From: CALBTQ01 sp036725605
GTDB lineage: Bacteria > Lernaellota > Lernaellaia > Lernaellales > Lernaellaceae
Assembly: GCA_036725605.1 (NCBI GenBank)
Contig: DAIMDW010000015.1
Coordinates: 62,001 to 126,000, forward strand
Length of the DNA: 64,000 bases
Reading direction: 5' to 3'
The notes under the pieces were generated by a model. The model saw only the letters and a list, made by a program, of their open reading frames with translations, had not been told where the DNA came from and searched no databases. Below are positions 49,435-57,464 of the stretch, piece after piece. Position numbers and translations under genes: made by a program. Position 1 is the first letter of the stretch. Every line of letters begins with the position of its first letter.

Positions 49435-50694
49435 TTAGAAGCGTAGCGTCATCGAGAACACGCCGCCGTTCATGATGCCGCTGCTTTCGTATTCTATACC
49501 GTCCGAGGTCTCGAATTCGTTCTCGACCAGGTAGTGCATGAAGTACGCCGCGTCGAAGCGGACGGGGAAGGCCAACAGCACCGGATCCTGCCAGTCGTAA
49601 CCGACGCCGGCGCTGACCATGTGCTTGTCGTTGTCGAGAATGACGTTGCCGTTCGAGCCCGGTTTGTCGAAGGGATTGGGCTCGTAGCCGTAACCGGTGC
49701 GCAGGAAGAAGTACTCGAATGGTTCGAATTCCAGACCGACGTGCGGCACCCAGATGTTGACCAGATCGATGTCCAGACCGGCGCGGGCCAGGTCGTGTTC
49801 GCCCATCTGATCCTGCACCTGCTCGTAGTTGTACCAGACGATGTCGCTGTGCAGCGTGAACCAATCCAGCGCGCGCCAGGCGAAGCCGAACGCCGCGCGG
49901 GGCGGGTGGACGCTGTCTTTGAACATCAAGGTCATCGGCAGATCGGCCAACGGGCTCTCGCCCACCTGCGCCGACGCGCCCACGACGATCGGGTCGAACT
50001 GACCGTGCGTCGCGCCGTGGTAGGTCAGGCCCAGGTCGATCGGCTCGAAGTGCAGCAACAACGCGGCCACCGGCGCGCCGCGCAGGTCGACCGTAACCGC
50101 CATGCCTTCGTTGTTGGTGTTGCCCGACATGTCGGTGCGCAGGAACATATCGTTCTTGGTGTGCAGCGTGGTGAGCACGCCGCCGCCCAGGTACAACCAA
50201 TTGAACACCTTAAAACCCAACGCGCCGTTCAAGGTGAATGAAGATACGCCGTAACGCGAATAGTGTCCTTCGGCGTACTGAAGATCGTTGAAGCGGATGA
50301 ACGCGTTCATGTTGTCGTCGAGGCTGATGTTCACGCCCAACGCCACCGGCCATTTGGATTTCAGCAGGCTGTTGAGTTTGATCACCAGGTTGGTCTGCAC
50401 CACTTCGTTGGCTTCGTCGAAGGTGAACGTGTCGCCCTTGGGCCCGCCTTCGAATTCAGGCTTGCCGTACAGGTAGCTGAGCATGATCTGCGAATTTTCC
50501 ATCATCGCCATGGCGGCGGGATTGAAGAATGCGCAGGAAGCGTCATCGGTCAAAGCCGTATAGGCCGATCCGATTCCGATGCCGCGAGCGCCGAAGCCGA
50601 AGCCATACGGTATGTTATTCAAACCGGCGAAAGCGGTCAGGGGAATCAACAATAATACGAACGTCAATCCCCAAGTAAAAATTCGTTGCTTCAC
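49435..50694 (-). CDS. OmpP1/FadL family outer-membrane protein
   Basis: 419 residues. A signal peptide ends near PLTAFAGLN; the FadL N-terminal signature follows as GFGARGIGIGSAYTALTDDASCAFFNPAAMAMM with the conserved Asn-Pro-Ala-(Ala/Gly). The rest shows alternating beta strands ending in FSMTLRF, the terminal Phe expected for barrel insertion. It would import hydrophobic compounds. Shorter than its paralogue at 6196-7872 and nearer to the usual size. The GTG at 50694 has AAGGAGGG 4-5 nt upstream. Transcribed with the Ig-like lipoprotein from the promoter at 50835-50863. Confidence 0.92.
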   Translation of the reverse strand: MKQRIFTWGLTFVLLLIPLTAFAGLNNIPYGFGFGARGIGIGSAYTALTDDASCAFFNPAAMAMMENSQIMLSYLYGKPEFEGGPKGDTFTFDEANEVVQTNLVIKLNSLLKSKWPVALGVNISLDDNMNAFIRFNDLQYAEGHYSRYGVSSFTLNGALGFKVFNWLYLGGGVLTTLHTKNDMFLRTDMSGNTNNEGMAVTVDLRGAPVAALLLHFEPIDLGLTYHGATHGQFDPIVVGASAQVGESPLADLPMTLMFKDSVHPPRAAFGFAWRALDWFTLHSDIVWYNYEQVQDQMGEHDLARAGLDIDLVNIWVPHVGLEFEPFEYFFLRTGYGYEPNPFDKPGSNGNVILDNDKHMVSAGVGYDWQDPVLLAFPVRFDAAYFMHYLVENEFETSDGIEYESSGIMNGGVFSMTLRF

Positions 50695-50834
50695 AGTGCC
50701 CTCCTTGTCTGTTCCGTTCAGAAATAGACGAATTGAGTACGAAATGGATTCTCCCCATACGAACTTGAGATTGCACGTTGTGTCGTCTGTTGCTGGATGT
50801 ATTTTCTTAGAAGATGTTGAGATTGCTGAAAGAA

Positions 50835-50863
50835 ACGTTACATTAGGTTTCTGTGAGTGTCAA
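50835..50863 (-). promoter_or_regulatory. Promoter for the FadL/Ig-lipoprotein operon
   Basis: On the minus strand a perfect TTGACA (50863-50858), 17-nt spacer and TAACGT (50840-50835). A GAAAC-N10-GTTTC inverted repeat (50832-50851) covers the -10. Confidence 0.5.
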
Positions 50864-50986
50864 ATTAAAGCCGGTTGGAAGAGAAAAACTAAAATTTCCG
50901 GATTATTACGTTGCGCACGTTGGGGAAAAATCGATCATTTTTCATTTTTTTCATAGTTGACTCGGTAACACTGGAAGTATTACACT

Positions 50987-51015
50987 CCAATGTCTACTAT
51001 AATGGTAGACAATGG
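50987..51015. promoter_or_regulatory. Palindromic operator over a TATAAT box before iscS
   Basis: CCAATGTCTAC (50987-50997) and GTAGACAATGG (51005-51015) pair at 10 of 11 positions around TATAATG; the -10 TATAAT is 50998-51003. No good -35 is present at the right distance, which is common for activator- or repressor-controlled promoters. Because the downstream operon encodes an Rrf2/IscR-type regulator, autoregulation through this site is the simplest guess. The start codon is 29 nt further on. Confidence 0.55.
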
Positions 51016-51043
51016 TGCGTTAAGTAGGTTTTGCGGAGATAAA

Positions 51044-52267
51044 ATGAAAAAAATCTATCTCGATCATAACGCAACGACGCCGGTGGATCCTCTGGTCCTG
51101 GAGGCTATGTTGCCGTATTTGCAGGAATCTTTCGGTAACGCCAGTTCCATTCATGCCTTCGGTCGGGAAGCCGCCGAAGGGCTGACCGCGGCGCGGGAAA
51201 CCGTCGCGGGCATCTTGGGATGCACCACCAAAGAGGTGCTCTTCACCTCGGGCGCGACCGAAAGCGACAACCTGGCGTTGCGCGGCGTGGTGGCGGCCAA
51301 CCGGAAAAAGGGCAACCACATCGTCATCAGTTCCATCGAGCATCCGGCGGTGCTCAACACGGCGCAGGCGCTGGAAAAAGAAGGCGTGCAGGTTACCTAT
51401 CTGCCGGTCGACAACGACGGCCTGGTCGATCCGGCGCAGGTGAAGGCGGCGATCCGCCCCGATACAATTCTGGTTTCGGTGATGTACGCCAACAACGAAA
51501 CCGGCGTGATTCAGCCGATCGCGGCCATCGGCAAGATCGTGCGCGAGGCCGGCGTGCTGTTTCACACCGACGCGGTGCAGGCGGCGGGCAAGCTGCCGCT
51601 GAACGTCGACGAACTGCAGTGCGATCTGATGAGCCTGTCGGGACATAAAATTTACGGCCCGAAAGGCGTCGGCGTGTTGTACGTGCGCCAGGGCGCGAGG
51701 CTTGCGCCCATGATCACCGGCGGCCATCACGAGTTCAACAAACGCGCGGGCACCGAGAACGTGCCGAGCGTCGCCGGTTTTGCCAAGGCGCTGGAGTTGG
51801 CCGAACAACGGCGCGAAGAGGACGCCCGACGCATCGGCGAAATGCGCGACACGCTGGAAAAACGCCTGCTGGAGCTGCTGCCGCAAATTTTCATCACCGC
51901 GCAGGGCGCACCGCGTCTGCCCAACACCTCCCACCTGTTGCTGCACTTCATCGAGGGCGAGGGGTTCCTCATGCGCCTGGCGCTCAACCACGGCATCGCC
52001 ATCAGCACCGGCAGCGCCTGCACGAGCGGCACGCTGGGCACCAGCCACGTGCTGGACGCGATGGGTCTGCCCAAGCAATTGGCCAACAGCGGCGTGCGCA
52101 TCTCGCTGGGACGGGGCAACACCATGGAGGAAATGGAACTGGCCGCCGCGGCCATCGCGCAGGAGGCTCAGCGGCTGCGCGACATGAGCCCCTTATACGA
52201 CAATTACCACAGCGGCCGCATGGCCGAAGAGGACCGACGCCGGTACGACGTTTGGGCGTCAAAATAA
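51044..52267 (+). CDS. iscS: Cysteine desulfurase (NifS/IscS family)
   Basis: 407-residue PLP enzyme that takes sulfur from cysteine for Fe-S clusters. Motifs: IYLDHNATTPVDP at the start, FTSGATESDNLAL, HTDAVQAAGK, the PLP lysine in SGHKIYGPKG, and the active Cys in STGSACTSG. ATG 51044 is chosen with GGAGAT upstream; an ATG at 50990 lies in the operator. First gene of an isc-type cluster with an Rrf2 regulator and IscU. C-terminus is about 20 residues longer than usual (YDNYHSGRMAEEDRRRYD). Confidence 0.95.
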   Translation: MKKIYLDHNATTPVDPLVLEAMLPYLQESFGNASSIHAFGREAAEGLTAARETVAGILGCTTKEVLFTSGATESDNLALRGVVAANRKKGNHIVISSIEHPAVLNTAQALEKEGVQVTYLPVDNDGLVDPAQVKAAIRPDTILVSVMYANNETGVIQPIAAIGKIVREAGVLFHTDAVQAAGKLPLNVDELQCDLMSLSGHKIYGPKGVGVLYVRQGARLAPMITGGHHEFNKRAGTENVPSVAGFAKALELAEQRREEDARRIGEMRDTLEKRLLELLPQIFITAQGAPRLPNTSHLLLHFIEGEGFLMRLALNHGIAISTGSACTSGTLGTSHVLDAMGLPKQLANSGVRISLGRGNTMEEMELAAAAIAQEAQRLRDMSPLYDNYHSGRMAEEDRRRYDVWASK

Positions 52268-52283
52268 AAAACGGGGAGGAACT

Positions 52284-52727
52284 GTGCGAATCTCGACCAA
52301 AGGACGGTACGGCTTGCGGGCCCTGGTGGATCTGGCCGCTCACTATCAGGAACGGCCGGTGTTGCTTAGCGAAATCGCCGATCGCCAAACCTTGAGCAAA
52401 CGCTACCTGGAGCGTCTGTTCACGCAATTGCGCGACAACGGTATCCTGCGCAGCGTACGCGGGGCGTCGGGCGGTTACATGCTCAACCGCAAGCCCAGCG
52501 AGATCACGGTGACCGAAATTCTCGAAGCGCTGGAGGGCTCGTTATCGCCCGTCGAGTGCATTGTGGATTCGCAATTGTGCCGGCGCACCGAACGGTGCGT
52601 CACCCACGATTTGTGGAACGAACTCAGCGCGACCATCCGCGAAAAACTCGACAGCGTTTCACTCGAGCAACTCAAAGACAAACAGTTGGCCGATGAACGC
52701 GAAAACGCCAACATGTATTACATTTGA
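52284..52727 (+). CDS. iscR: Rrf2/IscR-type Fe-S regulator
   Basis: 147 residues. Rrf2 winged helix: MRISTKGRYGLRALVDLA, LLSEIADRQTLSKRYLERLF, VRGASGGYMLNR. The cluster loop has three Cys, ECIVDSQLC (CX6C) and CRRTERC (CX5C), followed by VTHDLW with the His ligand seen in IscR. E. coli IscR has CX5CX5C, so the first gap is one longer. It probably senses [2Fe-2S] status and controls the isc operon. GTG at 52284 with GGGGAGGA. Lies between iscS and iscU. Confidence 0.92.
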   Translation: MRISTKGRYGLRALVDLAAHYQERPVLLSEIADRQTLSKRYLERLFTQLRDNGILRSVRGASGGYMLNRKPSEITVTEILEALEGSLSPVECIVDSQLCRRTERCVTHDLWNELSATIREKLDSVSLEQLKDKQLADERENANMYYI

Positions 52728-52754
52728 CGCCTCCGGCGGCGATGAGAGGACGAC

Positions 52755-53228
52755 ATGTACAGCGACAAGGTCATGGATCATTTCACCAATCCGCGCAACG
52801 TGGGCGTGATCGAGAACGCCGACGGCATCGGCGAGGAAGGCAATCCGATTTGCGGCGACATGATGACCTTCTACATCAAGGTCGAGGACGGCCGGCTGAC
52901 GGAAGTGAAATACAAAACCTTCGGCTGCGGCGCGGCGATCGCCGTGTCCAGCATGATCAGCGAAATGGCGCTGGGTAAAACGCTGAGCGAAGCCATGGCC
53001 ATTTCCAACAAGAGCGTGGCCGAGGAACTCGACGGTCTGCCGCCACGCAAATTGCACTGCTCGAATTTGGGCGCCGACGCGCTGCACCTGGCGATTCAGG
53101 ATTACCTGTCGCGCCATCCGCAGGAAGCGGCGTCCTTGAAGATGCCCGAGCGTTCGCGTGAGGACGTGTATGAAGAACGGTTCGGCCGTTTCGGGCACGG
53201 TCCGGCGCCGACGGAGAAAACCGATTAA
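52755..53228 (+). CDS. iscU: IscU/NifU-like Fe-S scaffold protein
   Basis: 157 residues. Scaffold motifs with three conserved Cys: NPICGDMM, KTFGCGAAIAVSSM, and KLHCSNLGADALHLAI; the first reads GNPICGD as in IscU. There is no C-terminal NFU domain; the last 35 residues are a charged tail (PERSREDVYEERFGR). It assembles clusters with sulfur from IscS. Its stop overlaps the convergent rfaE2-like gene by 4 nt. Confidence 0.95.
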   Translation: MYSDKVMDHFTNPRNVGVIENADGIGEEGNPICGDMMTFYIKVEDGRLTEVKYKTFGCGAAIAVSSMISEMALGKTLSEAMAISNKSVAEELDGLPPRKLHCSNLGADALHLAIQDYLSRHPQEAASLKMPERSREDVYEERFGRFGHGPAPTEKTD

Positions 53229-53713
53229 TCTTCGCCGCGCGCTTTCTTGAGCAGATTGGTCGTCGACTGACCCCGCACCAAATCCACCCGCAACACGCGT
53301 CCGCCGCGCGCCTGCACGGTGTCGCTGCCCACGATTTCATCGGGGCCCCAATCGCCGCCTTTGACCAGCACGTCGGGCTGGATTTGCACGATGATCTCCT
53401 GCGGCGTCGGTTCGTCGAACACGGTGACGTAATCGACCGCCGCGAAGGCGGCCAGCGTTTCGGCGCGTTCGGCTTCGGGATGAATCGGCCGGTCGTCGCC
53501 TTTGTTCAACCGGCGCACCGAGGCGTCGGCGTTGATCGCCACGATCAGCACGTCGCCTTCCGCCTTGGCCTGTTGCAACAAACGAACGTGACCGACGTGC
53601 AAAATGTCGAAACAGCCGTTGGTGAACACGAGCGTGCGTCCCGCCGCGCGTTCGCGCTCCAGGCGCGGCAGCAGATCGGCGAGAGCGAACACCTTGTCGT
53701 AAGTCAGTTTCAT
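53225..53713 (-). CDS. rfaE2: Heptose-1-phosphate adenylyltransferase (RfaE domain II)
   Basis: 162-residue nucleotidyltransferase. VFTNGCFDILHVGHVRLLQQAK contains the (H)xGH motif (HVGH), then VAINADASVRRLNKG, DRPIHPEAERAETLAA and VLVKGGDWGPDEIVGSD. It activates D-glycero-beta-D-manno-heptose 1-phosphate with ATP to make ADP-heptose for the LPS inner core. This is the stand-alone form of HldE's C-terminal domain; the kinase partner is elsewhere. It overlaps the OmpA-type gene by 4 nt. Confidence 0.95.
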   Translation of the reverse strand: MKLTYDKVFALADLLPRLERERAAGRTLVFTNGCFDILHVGHVRLLQQAKAEGDVLIVAINADASVRRLNKGDDRPIHPEAERAETLAAFAAVDYVTVFDEPTPQEIIVQIQPDVLVKGGDWGPDEIVGSDTVQARGGRVLRVDLVRGQSTTNLLKKARGED

Positions 53714-54759
53714 GGCAGATAGATGATGAAGTCGATGCGGTCGTTTTTCATGCGGCCCGCATAGGTTTCGTTGTCGGCGACCGGCCGCGTCGCGCCGAAG
53801 CCCATCGGCGTCAGGCGTTCGGTGGCGATGCCGTAGCTGACCAACAGGTCGCGCACCAGCTCGGCGCGCTGCTTGGTCAGCGTCAGGTTGGCCTCTTCGT
53901 TACTGTGCGCGTAGGTGTGGCCCTCGATGCGCACGTGCAAATCGGGGTTGCGTTTGAGCGCGTTGGCGAAGGCCTGTAGATTGGCGATCGACGCGGGCGT
54001 CATGTACAGCGAGTCGCCGAGGAATTCCACGTCCGGCAGCAGGATGAACTTGCGGCGCGTGGGAATCCGGTCGGGGCACCCGTCGTCGTCGAGGAAGCCG
54101 TTGATCGTTTCCGGATGATTGGGGCAAACGTCTTCCGAATCGGCGATGCCGTCGCTGTCGTTGTCCGGATCGGGGCAGCCGTCCAGATCCTGGTAACCGT
54201 CGACGTCCTCGGGCTCGTTCGGACATTGATCGAGCTCGTCGTTGATGCCGTCGAAATCGTTGTCCGGATCGGGGCAGCCGTCGTTGTCCTCGAAGCCGTC
54301 CATGTCCTCGGGATCGAGCGGGCATTCGTCTTCCGCATCCAGGTAGTTGTCGCCGTCGTTGTCGTCTTCGGGAACGCCGTCCTCGTCCTGGTAATTGTCG
54401 AAGTCCTCGGCGCGGTAGGGATCCTTGTCCTCGATGTCGATGATGCCGTCGCCGTCCAGATCGGTGCGGCAATCCTCGCAGGCGGCGAGGGCGATTTCCA
54501 ATTCTTTGTTGGCGCGTGAGAGGTACACGTCGGCGTCCATGCGGTTGCCCGCCTTGGCCGAATTTTCCGCGAAGTCCAGGTAAGCCTCGGCGGCGGCGAA
54601 ATGCTCGGGGGAACAAAAACGCGCGCCGTGTTCCTGCGCGATGTGCAGTTTTTCCTGCGCCGGTTTCAGTTGATTGGCGATGTTCGGTCCACAGCCGATC
54701 GTCGCCGCGAGCAATATCCCGGCAAGCGCGATGGCGAGGATGGCGACGGCTTGTCTCAC
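53710..54759 (-). CDS. OmpA-family lipoprotein with TSP type 3 repeats
   Basis: 349 residues. The leader ends in LLAATIGC (lipobox Cys 23). Residues about 30-90 are a DUF4398-like helical segment (EHFAAAEAYLDFAENSAKAG). Residues 95-235 are thrombospondin type 3 repeats (DLDGDGIIDIEDKDP, DNDGCPDPDNDFDGINDELDQCP), calcium-binding. The C-terminal OmpA peptidoglycan-binding domain shows VRIEGHTYAHSNEEAN, LTKQRAELVRDLLVSYGI and MGFGATRPVADNET. It links the outer membrane to peptidoglycan. Overlaps the DUF4398 lipoprotein gene by 4 nt. Confidence 0.93.
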   Translation of the reverse strand: MRQAVAILAIALAGILLAATIGCGPNIANQLKPAQEKLHIAQEHGARFCSPEHFAAAEAYLDFAENSAKAGNRMDADVYLSRANKELEIALAACEDCRTDLDGDGIIDIEDKDPYRAEDFDNYQDEDGVPEDDNDGDNYLDAEDECPLDPEDMDGFEDNDGCPDPDNDFDGINDELDQCPNEPEDVDGYQDLDGCPDPDNDSDGIADSEDVCPNHPETINGFLDDDGCPDRIPTRRKFILLPDVEFLGDSLYMTPASIANLQAFANALKRNPDLHVRIEGHTYAHSNEEANLTLTKQRAELVRDLLVSYGIATERLTPMGFGATRPVADNETYAGRMKNDRIDFIIYLP

Positions 54760-55064
54760 GGAGCCTTCCGGAATTTGATCGCGTTGTTGTACGCGAGGTT
54801 CGCCTGATCGTAGGCGCGGTTCAGGTACAGCCGCGCCGCTTTGCGATGTCCATTTTCCTGCTCGACCAGCGCCCGTTCGTAATACAGTTGCGCGCTGCGG
54901 AACTCATAAGGGCTTTTCAATTCCGCGCCGGACACCTTGGCCGCCTGCAACGCCTCGCGCACCTGCACGTCGGTGATGTCCGGCACGGTCGGCACCGAGG
55001 CGCAACCGCTCCAGACCGCCAGGCACAGCAGCGTAAGGACAAACAAAAACAAACGGCGAACCAT
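54756..55064 (-). CDS. DUF4398-type small lipoprotein
   Basis: 102 residues. The leader ends in LAVWSGC (Cys 21). The rest is a helical hairpin resembling DUF4398: VREALQAAKVSGAELKSPYEFRSAQ, then YYERALVEQENGHRKAARLYLNRAYDQANLAY. This domain often occurs next to OmpA proteins; the downstream OmpA gene carries a related segment, so the two likely work together at the outer membrane. First gene of the rfaE2 operon. Confidence 0.85.
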   Translation of the reverse strand: MVRRLFLFVLTLLCLAVWSGCASVPTVPDITDVQVREALQAAKVSGAELKSPYEFRSAQLYYERALVEQENGHRKAARLYLNRAYDQANLAYNNAIKFRKAP

Positions 55065-55093
55065 CGATTCAACCTCGGCGGATTTATCTGAAA

Positions 55094-55124
55094 ACTATAC
55101 GCTATGGCAGCGGTCGGCTGTCAA
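55094..55124 (-). promoter_or_regulatory. Promoter for the DUF4398-OmpA-rfaE2 operon
   Basis: Minus-strand TTGACA (55124-55119) and TATAGT (55099-55094) with a 19-nt spacer, 30 nt before the ATG at 55064. The boxes are strong but the spacer is a little long. Confidence 0.45.
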
Positions 55125-55136
55125 GCGATTCTCCTG

Positions 55137-56642
55137 TTACGGCAATTCGACGGCAAAACCGCCCGGCGCGGCGATAAAGCGCCATTGTCTGTCGGTCAGA
55201 CGCATGAGAAATCGGCGGTCGTGGCTCACCAACAACAGTCCGCACTCGCATTCGGCCAGCGCCTCCTCCAGACACTCGATGGACAGCAGATCCAGATGAT
55301 TGGTCGGTTCGTCCAGCACCAGCAACCAGGGCGAAAGCGACAGGCCCAGCGCAATGAGCGCCTTGCGGATTTCGCCGGGGCTGGGCAGCGCCGTGGCGAG
55401 AATGCGCTCGGGATCCGAACCCAGGCGGCGGATCGCGGTCATCACCGTGCCCAGATCGTCGCGGCCGAGGGTGCGTAGACGTTCCATGATTTCGTGCGAA
55501 GCGGCGATGTCGATTTCCTGCGGCAGATAAACGAGCTTGTCGTCCGGCAGCGACAACGAGGCGATCAAATGGACGATCAGCGTGCTTTTTCCCGCGCCGT
55601 TGGGGCCGGTCCAGGCGACGCGTTCGCCCGGCTGCATCGATAGGGCGGGAAAGCGCAGCGTCTTGTTTGCGCCGAGCGCCAGCGTGCCGGGCGGCAGGGT
55701 GAACAGCGTGTCGCGGCGGCATTGCTCGCCGGCCAGCGTGATGCCGTGGCGGAAGACTTTTTTTACGGACAATTGTTCGCGTTGCTGTTCGATGCGTTGC
55801 GTGCGCGCTTGCATCTGGCGCAGCAATTTGCCGCCCACCGCATCCTTGCCGGTCAGGCGCGCCGCGTCGATCTTCCCCTTGGCGTCGCGGTCCTTGGCGC
55901 TGATGCCCCGCTTGGACACACGCCGTTTCGCGCCGTCGGCCACCGCGCGCCGTCGCGTCGTCTCGCGCTTCAGGCGGCGCATCTCGCGTTTGATCTTGTC
56001 GTCCTGCCGACGAGCCCGCGCCCGCTCGGTTTCGCGTAACGCCGCGCCGCTTGAGTAATCGCCGGGGATCAGCGTGACCTCGGGCGGGTCGATGAACAGA
56101 CATTGCGTGCACAGTCGATCGAGCAAATGCCGGTCGTGACTGACCAGCAGCGCGACGCCGCGATAGTCGCGCAGCGCGGCAATCAGCAGATCGCCGGTTT
56201 GCGCATCGATGTGGTTGGTCGGCTCGTCCAAGCCGACCGCCGGCGGATCGAGCCACAGGAAGGCGCCGATTTGCGCGCGTTTGCGTTCGCCGTGGCTAAG
56301 GCTGGTCCAGCGGTCCGGCCAATCGTTTTGAATGCCCAACCGCCCGCACAGCATGCGCGCGCGACCGTCGTCGGCCGCGAGCATCTCACGGAAAAACGGC
56401 GGCACGTCGTCGGTTCGTTGCGGGCAATACAGTGCGTCCGCCGGCGCTTCCACCGTGCCGCGATCGGGCGCCAGCAGGCCGGTCGCCAGTTGCAGCAAGG
56501 TCGTTTTTCCCGCGCCGTTGGCCCCGACGATGCCGGTCCAGCCCGGCGTCAGATGCAGCGTCAGTTCGGTAAATAGCGGCTCGGCCATCGCGCCATAGCC
56601 GAAGGATACCTGTTGAAAGCGAATATCGGTAAAACTTCCCAT
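55137..56642 (-). CDS. ABC-F family ATPase
   Basis: 501 residues with two nucleotide-binding domains and no TM segments. NBD1: Walker A GANGAGKTTLL, signature LSHGERKRA, Walker B AVGLDEPTNHID. NBD2: GPNGAGKSTLI, an atypical signature LPSPGEIRKA, and LLVLDEPTNHLD. The linker of about 90 residues is very basic (TERARARRQDDKIKREMRRL ... RVSKRGISAKDRDAKGK). ABC-F proteins act on the ribosome, as translation factors or antibiotic-protection proteins. The ATG at 56642 has GAGGTG upstream. A short leader frame lies 140 nt upstream (56783-56803). Confidence 0.88.
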   Translation of the reverse strand: MGSFTDIRFQQVSFGYGAMAEPLFTELTLHLTPGWTGIVGANGAGKTTLLQLATGLLAPDRGTVEAPADALYCPQRTDDVPPFFREMLAADDGRARMLCGRLGIQNDWPDRWTSLSHGERKRAQIGAFLWLDPPAVGLDEPTNHIDAQTGDLLIAALRDYRGVALLVSHDRHLLDRLCTQCLFIDPPEVTLIPGDYSSGAALRETERARARRQDDKIKREMRRLKRETTRRRAVADGAKRRVSKRGISAKDRDAKGKIDAARLTGKDAVGGKLLRQMQARTQRIEQQREQLSVKKVFRHGITLAGEQCRRDTLFTLPPGTLALGANKTLRFPALSMQPGERVAWTGPNGAGKSTLIVHLIASLSLPDDKLVYLPQEIDIAASHEIMERLRTLGRDDLGTVMTAIRRLGSDPERILATALPSPGEIRKALIALGLSLSPWLLVLDEPTNHLDLLSIECLEEALAECECGLLLVSHDRRFLMRLTDRQWRFIAAPGGFAVELP

Positions 56643-56782
56643 TGTCTCGTCACCTCGCGGAGGATTGTCGTGTTGTACAGGTACGGCTGATTGTCGGGAA
56701 GTTCGTGGGCGGCGCTTGCCGCGGGGCATACATGATTTTCGACGGACGATCGCACTCACTGAATTTCCCGGCAACGCGGTGA

Positions 56783-56803
56783 CTAGCGAGCGTCGATCAT
56801 CAT
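56783..56803 (-). CDS. Possible leader peptide upstream of ABC-F gene
   Basis: ATG ATG ATC GAC GCT CGC TAG (six residues, MMIDAR), with GGAGGG 4-9 nt upstream. Between it and the ABC-F start, TTGCCGGGAA can pair with TTCCCGACAA (9/10) or its TTGCCG part with CGGCAA, mutually exclusive foldings. Some ABC-F resistance genes are controlled by ribosome stalling on leader peptides. Speculative: any short frame with a good ribosome site would look the same. Otherwise the 237-nt gap 56643-56879 shows nothing. Confidence 0.3.
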   Translation of the reverse strand: MMIDAR

Positions 56804-56879
56804 CTTTCCCTCCGGCGGTTTACGGCGGATATTATGACCGTCCGGCGCGGCGGCGTCAACGAGTGCGCGCGGCCGGCCG

Positions 56880-57395
56880 TCAGACCATCGCTTTCACCTT
56901 GTTCATCACGTCGTCGTAATCCGGTTCGCTGCTGATTTCGGGCACGAGCTGGATGTACTGAATCACGCCCTGCTGATCGATGATGAACACCGCGCGGGCC
57001 AGCAGGCGCAGGTCCTTGATCAGCACGCCGAACTTTTGGCCGAAGTCCAGATCACGGTGATCCGACAGCGTGACGACCTGCTCGACCTCGGCGTGCCCGC
57101 ACCAGCGCGCCTGGGCGAAGGGCAGGTCGACGCTCACGGTGAGGATCGCGATGTTGTCGCTGAAGTGCGCGGCCAGCTCGTTGAAGCGGCGCGTTTCCAT
57201 GTCGCACACCGGGGTGTCCAGCGAGGGCACGAAACTGAGAATGACGATCTTGCCGTGATAGGCCGCCAGCTCGACCGGGCGCAGATCGTTGGCCAGCGCG
57301 GTCGCGTTCGGCGCGGCGTCGCCGACGCTCAACGTCGGTCCCAACAACGTGACGGGATTTCCGTGCAAGGTGACCAGTCCGTTTTTTTCTTCCAT
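56880..57395 (-). CDS. tpx: Thiol peroxidase Tpx
   Basis: 171 residues, atypical 2-Cys peroxiredoxin. Peroxidatic Cys in SLDTPVCDMETRRFN, resolving Cys in RWCGHAEVEQV, and the AVFIIDQQGVIQY strand. It reduces H2O2 and alkyl or lipid hydroperoxides with thioredoxin as donor. ATG 57395 is chosen with AAGGAG 6 nt upstream; a few residues of extension are possible. Transcribed alone from a promoter with a palindrome over the -35. Confidence 0.96.
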   Translation of the reverse strand: MEEKNGLVTLHGNPVTLLGPTLSVGDAAPNATALANDLRPVELAAYHGKIVILSFVPSLDTPVCDMETRRFNELAAHFSDNIAILTVSVDLPFAQARWCGHAEVEQVVTLSDHRDLDFGQKFGVLIKDLRLLARAVFIIDQQGVIQYIQLVPEISSEPDYDDVMNKVKAMV

Positions 57396-57464
57396 GGGAT
57401 GCTCCTTGGTCAACCACAGGTTGTTTTCACGATTTGGTTTTCAAAATTATTCTTTGATGGAAAC

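Larger units (their letters stand above)
50695..51043. other. AT-rich divergent regulatory region before the isc genes
   Basis: 349 nt without a gene, AT-rich. It contains a minus-strand promoter for the FadL-type gene, GAAAAAT/ATTTTTC (50925-50943), TTGACT (50957-50962), and a 29-nt palindrome around a perfect TATAAT (50987-51015) before the cysteine desulfurase. Confidence 0.8.
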
